A stretch of 30,756 nt of DNA, taken from contig DATARH010000273.1 of the NCBI GenBank assembly GCA_036264235.1, forward strand, positions 1 through 30,756. Reading direction: 5' to 3'. Origin of the DNA: DATARH01 sp036264235. Lineage in GTDB: Bacteria > Pseudomonadota > Alphaproteobacteria > ATCC43930 > CGMCC-115725. Numbering within the stretch: the stretch's first letter is position 1; every line of letters begins with the position of its first letter. Position numbers and translations under genes: made by a program. The notes beneath the pieces are model-generated. The model was not told the DNA's origin, did no database searches, and saw only the letters and a list, made by a program, of their open reading frames with translations. Below, in pieces: positions 24,217-30,756 of this stretch.

Positions 24217-25319
24217 GCCGCCCGCGCGCGATGGAGGCTCTCGATGAGGGCGGCGAGGCGCGCCGCGGCGGCGCCGAGATCATGTTGCCGCAGCACCTTC
24301 TCACGCGCCGCACCGCCCATGCGCAAGCGCAGCGCGGGATCGTCGAGCAAGTCGCGCACCGCTGCGGCGAGCGCTTCGGCGTCGGCAGCGGGCGTCAGCC
24401 GCCCGGTCATTCCATCCTCGACGATATCGGCGACGCCGCCGCTTGCACCGACGACAGCCGGCAGGCCGCTCGCCTGCGCTTCAAGCAGAGCGAGGCCGAA
24501 CGCTTCGTTGATCGCCGGCCAGACGAAGAGATCGGCGCCGGCGAGACGGGCGGCGACGCCGGCAGGGTCGAGCGCCCCGGTATAGGTGACGCGTTCCCGG
24601 ATCGGCGTCAGGGCGCGCTCGACCTCGCCTCGGGCCGGCCCATCGCCAACAATCTCGAGCGACCATGCTCGATCGAGCAGCCGCGACAGCGCCGTGCCGA
24701 GAACCCGGTATGAGGCGAGCTTGTCGCCCGGCCGCATCATCGCCACCGCGATCAGCCGCGGCGCCGCGGCCGCCGCTCGATCGGGCGCTTGATAGACGCG
24801 CGCATCGAGAAAGGGCGGCAGCGTCATCCAGCGCTCAGGCGAGCCGAGCAGCGGCAATACGCCCTCGCGGTCGGCCGAGTTGAGCCCGAGCACCGCGTCC
24901 GCCAGGCGGATTGCCCGTTCGACGGCTTGGTGGCCCGATATCCACGGCCCGCCGTCGCGTTTTGCCGCGTGCGACGCCTCGGCGACGACGTAGGGGATGC
25001 CGAGTGCGGCGCTGACCGCCGGCCCAAGCCAGTCCGGCGCCTTGTAGTAGAGATGATAGGTGAACCACAGTTCCGGCCGCTGGTCAGCATCGCGCCGCCA
25101 GCGGTGGAGCAATCGCGCCGCGCTGCGCTCGCCGATCCGGGCGATACGCGCTTGATGACGGGCGTCGCCGCTTGCATCGAAGCTGCGCAAGCGCGACACG
25201 ATGAACGGCTCGTGCCCGGCTCGGCGCAATGCCTCGAACAGGAGCCGCGCGACCCCGCGATCGCCCGAGGCGACCGGGTGGTCAGGAGGTTTCAGCGGCG
25301 CGTAAAAAGCAATGCGCAC
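24213..25319 (-). CDS. GT4-family glycosyltransferase
   Basis: This 368-residue protein has a GT-B fold typical of GT4. The N-terminus is VRIAFYAPLKPPDHPVASGD, with a G-x-R nucleotide loop (GDRGVARLLFEAL). The second domain has RLIAVAMMRPGDKLASY and GDGPARGEVE, and the donor site NEAFGLALLEAQASGLPAVV with the E-x7-E motif. The start is GTG at 25319, one base after the TAG of the preceding gene; this removes 11 non-conserved Arg-rich residues that a longer opening would add. It ends in an ATGA overlap with the next glycosyltransferase. Donor and acceptor unknown. Confidence 0.88.
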   Translation of the reverse strand: MRIAFYAPLKPPDHPVASGDRGVARLLFEALRRAGHEPFIVSRLRSFDASGDARHQARIARIGERSAARLLHRWRRDADQRPELWFTYHLYYKAPDWLGPAVSAALGIPYVVAEASHAAKRDGGPWISGHQAVERAIRLADAVLGLNSADREGVLPLLGSPERWMTLPPFLDARVYQAPDRAAAAAPRLIAVAMMRPGDKLASYRVLGTALSRLLDRAWSLEIVGDGPARGEVERALTPIRERVTYTGALDPAGVAARLAGADLFVWPAINEAFGLALLEAQASGLPAVVGASGGVADIVEDGMTGRLTPAADAEALAAAVRDLLDDPALRLRMGGAAREKVLRQHDLGAAAARLAALIESLHRARAA

Positions 25320-25320
25320 C

Positions 25321-26613
25321 CTACGCTGCCCGGCTCGTCTCCGTTGCCGCATCGGCCGGCACTGTCAGCCCGAACCGCGCCGCCAGAACATCGAGCCCCG
25401 TCTGAAGGTCGAAGGCCCCGCGCACGCGCGACTCGCCAGCGGTACCGAGGGCGGCGCGTTTCTCGGGGTCGCAGATCAGGACAGCGAGCGCCGCTGCCAA
25501 GGCCGGTGGGTCCGCCGGCGGCACCAGCACGCCGGTGCGGCCGTCCTCGATCAACTCCGGAATGCCCGAGAGCCTAGTAGCGATGCAGGGCAGGCGTTGG
25601 CTCTGTGCTTCCAGCAGCACATTCGGCAGCCCGTCGCGGTCGCCGTCCGGCGCGGTCTTGGCGGCGAGCACGAACAGGTCGGCGGCGCGATACGCTTCGA
25701 GCACCTCCGGCTGCGGCCGGGCGCCGCGCCAAGCGATCCGATTGGTCAGCCCGAGACGGGCGGCTTCGGTTTTGAGCCGCCGCGCCAGCACGCCGCCGCC
25801 GACATGGACAAACCGCCAATGCAGTTCCGGCGGCAACAGCGCCAGTGCCGCGAGCAGATCGTCATAGCCCTTTTTCGCCACCGCCCGGCCGACCGAAAGC
25901 AGCATCACCGGCTGCTCGGGGTTGCTGCCGTCGGGCCCTTTTGATCGCTCCGGCGGCGGCGTGAAACGCCGGAAATCGAGCCCGTGATAGCACAGCGCCA
26001 CCCGGTCTGCGGCGGGCGCGAGGGCGGCGAGGTGATGATGCCCGGCGGCGGTGCAGGTTACCGCCCAGCGCGCGTCGAAGAGCTTCTCGCGTTTCTCCCA
26101 TTCCGGCGTCGTCCAGATGTCCTTCGCATGCGCCGACACCGACCATGGCAGCCCGCGTAGCATCGCCGCGTAGCGCGCGACCGAGGCCGGCGTGTGCAGG
26201 AAATGGGCATGCAATTGGCCGATCTCGGCCGGCAGTTCCGCCGCCAGCACGAGTGCCTGGCCGAAGCGGCGGATCCGGTTCGGCGTCCGGTCGCGCTTCA
26301 GATCGGCGAGCCAAGCCTGCCGCGCCGTCGGATAGCCAGCGAGGCGGCGCGCGCGGCGCCAGCCGCGCCAGACCCGCAGCGGCGCCTGGTACAGATACTC
26401 CGGAAGATAAAGCAGCTCCGCACGGATGCCGCGGTGAACCGGATGGCTGGTTTTGTCGGTCGGCCGGCGCAGCGACACGATCAGAATGTCGAGGCCGCGC
26501 GCCTCCAGGGCCGCGATCTCCTGCGCAATGAAGGTCTCGGAGAGGCGCGGGTAGCCCTTTACGACAAAGGCAACGAGGCTTGGCCGCTGCAAGGCAGGCG
26601 TCGTTGCAGTCAT
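25321..26613 (-). CDS. GT4-family glycosyltransferase (colanic-acid/WcaL-like)
   Basis: This 430-residue protein has the GT4 layout: VAFVVKGYPRLSETFIAQEI at 15-34, a pattern typical of exopolysaccharide transferases that begin with YPxxSETFI; LHAHFLHTPASVARYAAML; SAHAKDIW; LLSVGRAVAKKGYDDLLAAL at the start of the second domain; and the donor site DGLPNVLLEAQSQRLPCIAT, where the first acidic residue of the E-x7-E motif is Asp. The start is ATG 26613, which overlaps the previous stop as ATGA. A longer open frame to 27381 lies entirely within the upstream gene and is rejected. Confidence 0.92.
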   Translation of the reverse strand: MTATTPALQRPSLVAFVVKGYPRLSETFIAQEIAALEARGLDILIVSLRRPTDKTSHPVHRGIRAELLYLPEYLYQAPLRVWRGWRRARRLAGYPTARQAWLADLKRDRTPNRIRRFGQALVLAAELPAEIGQLHAHFLHTPASVARYAAMLRGLPWSVSAHAKDIWTTPEWEKREKLFDARWAVTCTAAGHHHLAALAPAADRVALCYHGLDFRRFTPPPERSKGPDGSNPEQPVMLLSVGRAVAKKGYDDLLAALALLPPELHWRFVHVGGGVLARRLKTEAARLGLTNRIAWRGARPQPEVLEAYRAADLFVLAAKTAPDGDRDGLPNVLLEAQSQRLPCIATRLSGIPELIEDGRTGVLVPPADPPALAAALAVLICDPEKRAALGTAGESRVRGAFDLQTGLDVLAARFGLTVPADAATETSRAA

Positions 26614-27836
26614 GCGTTGCGCAGGCCGCCGTAACGGAACCGATCGGCGCGGCCGCGGTCGAGCCATTTGCCGGTAAGCCGCGCGACGCTGGCCATGCCG
26701 TCGAGCAGGCCCGGAACGACCACCTCGGAGGGGCGCTTCTGCTGGGTCAGGTGCAACAGCGCCGCCGCCATCATCGCGGGATCGCGCCCGTGTCCGTCCT
26801 CGAGCACCGAAACCAGGCCCAACTCGGCGGCCCGGCGCGCCCGGATCGCCTGCTCCAGCCGCGGCGTCGTGCGCGGCACGATCAACGCCGGTTTGTCGAA
26901 GGACAGGATCTCGCAGAACGTATTGTAGCCGCCCATCGCGACGACGCCGGCGGCGCGCGACATCCAGGCTTCGAGCCGGGCGTCGAAGGTCAGGGTGCGC
27001 ACCTTGGGCAGAACCGCGGCGCGCGCGGCAAAACCGGCCTGCTGGTCGGGCGTCATGAACGGGCCGAAGACGACAAGAGCCGGCGGCAGCGCGCCCGGAT
27101 CGTGCTCGTAGGCGGCCAGCACCCAATCGACGAGTCCGTCGCCGTCGCCGCCGCCGCCGGTCGTGACCAGCAGAAATTCGTCGCCGGCGAGGTCGCACGC
27201 CTCCACGGCGCTGGCGGCCTCGGGCATGGTGCGGCCGAGATAGCCGGTATAGACCATCCGGTGGCGCACGCTTGCCGGCAAATCGAGCCCGGCAAGCGGG
27301 TCGCAGATCTGCGGCAAGCCATAGACCCAGAGTTCGTCGTAGTACTCGCTGAGCGCCGGGATCGCATGTTTGCGCTCCCATTCGTTTTCCAGCGCTTCGG
27401 GGTCGTCCATCACGTCGCGCAGGCCCAGGACCATCGGCGTACCGCGGCCACGCAATAGATCGAGCGTCGGCCGCATCTCGCCGCGCAAGCCGAGCGGCTC
27501 CTTGTCGACGATCAGGATATCGGGGTCGAAGGCGTCGGCGGTGTGCCGAATGATCGAAGAACGCATCGCCAAGGTCTCCTCGATGCGAAGATCGAGGCTC
27601 AACGAGACGTATTCGCCGTTGCGCAGCTTGATGACGCCCGGAACCCGAACGAAATCGACGTGCGATCTAAAATCGAAGCTGCCGATAATCGGCGATCCCG
27701 ATAGTATCAAGACCGACAGGGCAGGTTCCGCCCCAACAAGGGCATGCGCAATCGCGCGGCAGCGACGCAGATGGCCGAGGCCGAAGGTGTCGTGGCTGTA
27801 GATCAGGACGCGTTTGTGCTCGCGATGCGGGGCCAC
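26610..27836 (-). CDS. MurG/GT28-like glycosyltransferase, copy 1 (first gene of the operon)
   Basis: This 408-residue protein has the GT28/MurG-like layout: VLIYSHDTFGLGHLRRCRAI near the N-terminus, a Gly-rich EFLLVTTGGGGDGDGLVDW opening the second domain, and GVVAMGGYNTFCEILSFDKP in the donor site. It is a paralogue of the product of 23032-24216. The start is the GTG at 27836, because AGGAGGTG (complement of 27841-27848) lies five bases upstream; a longer reading to 27857 would overlap this ribosome binding site. It is the promoter-proximal gene of the minus-strand operon. Donor and acceptor are unknown. Confidence 0.87.
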   Translation of the reverse strand: MAPHREHKRVLIYSHDTFGLGHLRRCRAIAHALVGAEPALSVLILSGSPIIGSFDFRSHVDFVRVPGVIKLRNGEYVSLSLDLRIEETLAMRSSIIRHTADAFDPDILIVDKEPLGLRGEMRPTLDLLRGRGTPMVLGLRDVMDDPEALENEWERKHAIPALSEYYDELWVYGLPQICDPLAGLDLPASVRHRMVYTGYLGRTMPEAASAVEACDLAGDEFLLVTTGGGGDGDGLVDWVLAAYEHDPGALPPALVVFGPFMTPDQQAGFAARAAVLPKVRTLTFDARLEAWMSRAAGVVAMGGYNTFCEILSFDKPALIVPRTTPRLEQAIRARRAAELGLVSVLEDGHGRDPAMMAAALLHLTQQKRPSEVVVPGLLDGMASVARLTGKWLDRGRADRFRYGGLRNA

Positions 27837-27860
27837 ATCACACCTCCTGACCACCAACCA

Positions 27861-27890
27861 TTGGGTTTTTTATCAGGCGACTGTTACTAT
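27861..27890 (+). promoter_or_regulatory. Candidate sigma-70-like promoter for the ABC gene
   Basis: TTGGGT at 27861-27866 and TACTAT at 27885-27890 are spaced by 18 bases, a plausible -35/-10 pair in an AT-rich patch within the divergent intergenic gap. It would start transcription near 27897, just before the leader ORF's ribosome binding site. A minus-strand promoter for the glycosyltransferase operon must also lie in this gap but is less clear. Confidence 0.4.
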
Positions 27891-27915
27891 TACATCACGA
27901 ACGGGAGACTGACGA

Positions 27916-27942
27916 ATGCTGTTTTCTACGGCTGTTGCCTGA
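27916..27942 (+). CDS. 8-codon leader ORF abutting the ABC gene start
   Basis: ATG at 27916 begins an 8-residue frame (MLFSTAVA) that ends in TGA at 27940-27942, directly before the ATG of the next gene at 27943. GGGAG at 27903-27907 is a proper ribosome binding site for the leader, whereas the large gene has none of its own in the preceding 20 bases. The arrangement suggests that the ABC gene is translated by ribosomes that terminate on the leader and restart. Alternatively, the annotated start is wrong and a downstream start is used. Too short for any homology argument. Confidence 0.5.
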   Translation: MLFSTAVA

Positions 27943-30693
27943 ATGGACTCGGTGGCTGCGACCGCTGAGAACACGGCGCCCCGGAAATCGGTCCCGGGCG
28001 AAACGCCGCGTCTCGACGCGTCCGCGGCAAAGCCCGAGCCGAGCGCACTCGAGTCGACGATCTACCGTTTCATCCTCAAATACAGCCTGAAGCAGCAAAT
28101 CTTCCTGCTGCTGCTGACGCTGGCGTCATTCCCATTCCTCTATTACTCGCTCGATCTGCCGAAGACGATCATCAACCATGCGATCGGCGGAAAGCGTTTT
28201 CCGCAGGAGCTGCTCGGCATTCAATTTGAGCAGATCCCGTATTTGATGACGTTGTGCGGCGCCTTTCTGGCGCTGGTCTTCATCAACGGCGGGTTCAAGT
28301 ACTACATCAATACGTTCAAGGGTCAGCTCGGCGAGCGGATGCTGCGGCGCTTCCGCTATTCGCTCTACCAGCGGCTGCTGTGCTTCCCGCTCGGCTATTT
28401 CCAGAAGACGTCGTCGGCGCAGATCATTCCGATGATCACGGTCGAGTGCGAACAGCTCGGCGGCTTCATCGGCGATGCTTTTGTGTTGCCGCTGTTTCAG
28501 GGCGGCCAGCTGCTGACGATCGTCCTCTTCATGTTCATGCAGGACCCGCTGCTCGGCGCCGCCGCAGTGGCGCTGTATCCGGTACAGGGCTATGTGATCC
28601 CGAGGTTGCAGCGAAAGACGAACCAGCTCGGCAAACGCCGCGTGCGCACGATAAGGCAGGTTGCCGACCGGGTGCAGGAATCTTCCGCCGGCCTGATCGA
28701 AATCCAGGCCAACGACACGGTCAAGCTGCAGCTGACCGATTTCGCGCACATCCTCGGGTTCATCTACGATATTCGTTTCGAGATTTATCGGCGAAAATTC
28801 TTCACCAAATTTCTCAACAACTTCCTGGGTCAGCTGACCCCATTCTTCTTTTATTCGCTGGGTGGCTATCTGGTTATCCGCGGCAACCTGTCGTTCGGTG
28901 CACTCGTCGCGGTGCTGGCCGCCTACAAGGACATGGCTTCGCCCTGGAACGAGCTGCTTACCTTCTACCAGACCAAGGAAAACTCGCGGATCACCTACGA
29001 GCAGATCGTCGAGCAGTTTCAGCCGCCCGGCATCGCCGATCCGAACCTGCTGCTGGCCGAACCGGAAGTGATTGAACCGCTGACCGGTGAGGTTGCGGTC
29101 GCCAACGTATCGCTGGTCGAAGAGGGTAACATCCACATCCTCGACGGCATCAGCTTTACGCTCGCACTCGATCAGCACGCCGCGGTGATAGGCCAGGGCG
29201 GCAGCGGCAAGAACGAGCTGGCGATGGTGCTGGCGCGGCTGCTGCGCCCGAGCAGCGGACGCGTGACGATCGGCGGTCACGACCTTGCCGAAATGCCGGT
29301 TGCTGTTTCGGGCCGCCGCATGGGCTATGTCGCGACCACGCCCTATCTGTTCAATGGCAGCTTGCGTGACAACCTGCTGCTCGGGCTGCGTCATCGCCCG
29401 ATACAAGCGGCCGAATACGACGATGCAGGTGCGAAGCGTCGGCTACGGCAGCTCGATGAGGCGCGCCGCTCCGGCAATATCGATTTCGACCTGCATGCCG
29501 ATTGGATCGATTACGAGAGCGCCGGCGTAAAGGATGCAACGGAGCTGTCGCATCGTGTGAGCGAAGTACTCGAGCGGCTCGATTTTGCCGAGGATGTCTA
29601 CGGCTTCGGGCTGCGCTGGCAGCTCGATCCGGCCGAGAACCCCGAATTGGCGGCGCGCCTCCTTGAGGCGCGCAAAGCGCTGGAGGCGCGGCTCGTCGCC
29701 GACGGCATCACCAATCTGGTAGAGACCTACGATCTCGATCGCTTCAACACGAATGCGACGGTCGCGGAAAACCTGCTGTTCGGTACTCCGACGGGGCCGG
29801 TCTTCGATTACGAGACGCTGGCGGACAACAATTATGTCCGTCAGGTGCTCGACAAGACCGGGCTGACCGACGATCTGGCGGAAGGCGGCCGCCGGGTCGC
29901 CGCGACGATGGTCGAACTGTTCGCCGATCTGCCGCCGGAGCACGAATTCTTCCGTCAATTCAGCTTCATCTCGGCGGAAGAGATCCGCGATTACATCCCG
30001 ATCCTCGGCGATGCCGAGAGCGGCGGCACCAAGGCGCTCAACGAGGACCAGCGCCGCAAGCTGCTGGCGCTGCCGTTCAAGCTGATCCCGGCGCGCCACC
30101 GCCTCGACGTCATCGACGAGCCGCTGAAGCAGCGGTTGCTCGAGGCGCGCCACGTGTTCCGCGCCGATCTACCGGAAAACCTGCACGACCAGATCGAGTT
30201 CTTCGATCCCGAGCGTTACAACGCCGCCGCCTCGCTGCAGGACAACATCCTGTTCGGCAAGATCGCCTACGGCGAGGGTGACGCTCAGGCACGCATCCCG
30301 GTGGTGCTCAGCGAGGTGCTGACATCATTGTCGCTGCGCGATGCGGTGATCGATGTCGGGCTCAACTATCAGGTCGGCGCCGGCGGGTTGCGGCTTTCGC
30401 TGGCGCAGCGGCAGCGCGCGGCGATCGCGCGGGCCGTGCTGAAGCGGCCTGATCTCCTGATCCTCAACGAGGCGACGTCGGCGCTCGACGGCTCGGCCCA
30501 GGTCAAGGTCAGCGAAGGGGTGCGCCGCGAACTCGCCGGACGCGGGCTGATCTGGGTGCTGCACCGGGCGGGACTGGCGCGCGATTTCGATCGCATCCTT
30601 GTGATGAGCGGCGGCAAATTGGAAGGGCAGGGTCCGTTTGCCGAATTGGAACGACGCGAGTCGCTGAATGCTTTGTTGATGGCGGCCGAGTGA
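27943..30693 (+). CDS. ABC half-exporter-like protein with a split, degenerate nucleotide-binding domain
   Basis: This 916-residue protein has an N-terminal polar tail (1-45), a six-helix ABC exporter transmembrane domain (about 50-345, with the coupling-type QESSAGLIEIQANDTV at 246-260), and an ATPase domain that starts normally near 383 but is interrupted. Walker A is GQGGSGKN (417-424), with Asn424 in place of Ser/Thr. The Q-loop reads GYVATTPYLF, with Thr465 where Gln is expected. About 300 residues follow, with three copies of an NxxxxDN(I/L)L(F/L)G motif (471-481, 604-614, 761-772), before the signature LSLAQRQR (818-825, not LSGGQ), Walker B LLILNEATSALD (838-849, Asn842 for Asp, Glu843 kept) and the H-loop His874. 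Normal half-exporters are about 600 residues. Transport may use ATP poorly or not at all, or in a heterodimer. Its start depends on the leader ORF. Confidence 0.85.
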   Translation: MDSVAATAENTAPRKSVPGETPRLDASAAKPEPSALESTIYRFILKYSLKQQIFLLLLTLASFPFLYYSLDLPKTIINHAIGGKRFPQELLGIQFEQIPYLMTLCGAFLALVFINGGFKYYINTFKGQLGERMLRRFRYSLYQRLLCFPLGYFQKTSSAQIIPMITVECEQLGGFIGDAFVLPLFQGGQLLTIVLFMFMQDPLLGAAAVALYPVQGYVIPRLQRKTNQLGKRRVRTIRQVADRVQESSAGLIEIQANDTVKLQLTDFAHILGFIYDIRFEIYRRKFFTKFLNNFLGQLTPFFFYSLGGYLVIRGNLSFGALVAVLAAYKDMASPWNELLTFYQTKENSRITYEQIVEQFQPPGIADPNLLLAEPEVIEPLTGEVAVANVSLVEEGNIHILDGISFTLALDQHAAVIGQGGSGKNELAMVLARLLRPSSGRVTIGGHDLAEMPVAVSGRRMGYVATTPYLFNGSLRDNLLLGLRHRPIQAAEYDDAGAKRRLRQLDEARRSGNIDFDLHADWIDYESAGVKDATELSHRVSEVLERLDFAEDVYGFGLRWQLDPAENPELAARLLEARKALEARLVADGITNLVETYDLDRFNTNATVAENLLFGTPTGPVFDYETLADNNYVRQVLDKTGLTDDLAEGGRRVAATMVELFADLPPEHEFFRQFSFISAEEIRDYIPILGDAESGGTKALNEDQRRKLLALPFKLIPARHRLDVIDEPLKQRLLEARHVFRADLPENLHDQIEFFDPERYNAAASLQDNILFGKIAYGEGDAQARIPVVLSEVLTSLSLRDAVIDVGLNYQVGAGGLRLSLAQRQRAAIARAVLKRPDLLILNEATSALDGSAQVKVSEGVRRELAGRGLIWVLHRAGLARDFDRILVMSGGKLEGQGPFAELERRESLNALLMAAE

Positions 30694-30721
30694 ACCGAAC
30701 GCGCGGTCTGGGAGGCGCGAG

Positions 30722-30756
30722 ATGAGTCTGGCTCAAGAATACGATGTGCTGCGGCG
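30722..30756 (+). CDS. Start of a downstream gene, cut by the window end
   Basis: ATG at 30722, preceded by GGAGG at 30711-30715, begins a frame MSLAQEYDVLR that runs off the end. It lies 28 bases after the ABC gene stop and is probably cotranscribed. The opening resembles that of Crp-type cyclic-nucleotide-binding-domain proteins which I recall following such ABC genes in alphaproteobacteria, but eleven residues are too few to be sure. Confidence 0.5.
   Translation, partial: MSLAQEYDVLR

Noticed and set aside
26614..27381. N-terminal extension of the GT4 glycosyltransferase frame
   Set aside because: Low-complexity Arg/Gly-rich translation overlapping a confidently coding gene; the ATG at 26613 with the ATGA overlap is the natural start.
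1..30756. CRISPR array, prophage or integrase/attachment site
   Set aside because: No regularly spaced repeats, no phage structural genes, and no integrase next to the tRNA-Gln gene; no partial tRNA copy was seen nearby.

Overview
The window is about 30.8 kb of GC-rich bacterial chromosome. Gene content and style point to an alphaproteobacterium, probably Rhodospirillales-like or Hyphomicrobiales-like. The clues are an ETF:ubiquinone oxidoreductase next to a family-4-like uracil-DNA glycosylase with an N-terminal extension, a secreted TPR protein coupled to ispE, frequent GTG/TTG starts, and an upstream repeat of a type I recall from rhizobia and relatives. No database search was possible, so the taxon is an inference.

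Region 1 (1-7.7 kb) looks like accessory DNA. It holds an intergenic repeat abutting an orphan hydantoinase-B-type gene, a D-2-hydroxyacid dehydrogenase with a TTG start, a decayed 3' fragment of an RND efflux pump, a large secreted alkaline-phosphatase-superfamily hydrolase with a clear intrinsic terminator, and a CmcJ/NvfI-like putative Fe(II)/2-oxoglutarate oxygenase.

Region 2 (7.7-17.8 kb) is mostly housekeeping. On the minus strand lie ETF:ubiquinone oxidoreductase, a TPR lipoprotein/secretion-type protein, ispE and tRNA-Gln(TTG). A 0.6-kb gene-poor stretch and a GNAT acetyltransferase follow. Then come a uracil-DNA glycosylase lacking two of the four usual Fe-S cysteines, a MetA-type outer-membrane protein, a PepSY protein, a four-repeat DUF347 membrane protein, moaB and a GDT1/UPF0016 Mn/Ca transporter.

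Region 3 (17.2-30.8 kb) is the most interesting. A minus-strand operon of eight genes, with almost every junction a 4-nt ATGA overlap or an abutting stop/start, encodes four glycosyltransferases (two GT28/MurG-like paralogues and two GT4-like), a polysaccharide-deacetylase-like enzyme, a small membrane protein, a double-ATPase peptide-type ABC subunit and its periplasmic binding protein, with no permease gene. The GDT1 cation transporter follows 37 nt downstream. Divergently transcribed from an intergenic gap of about 80 bp is a 916-residue ABC half-exporter-like protein. Its nucleotide-binding domain is split by roughly 300 extra residues and has substitutions in Walker A, Q-loop, signature and Walker B. 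An 8-codon leader ORF with its own ribosome binding site ends directly at the start codon of this gene. The last gene is cut by the window end and may be a cyclic-nucleotide-binding-domain protein. Together these suggest synthesis and export of a cell-surface or secreted glycoconjugate, but the product is unknown.
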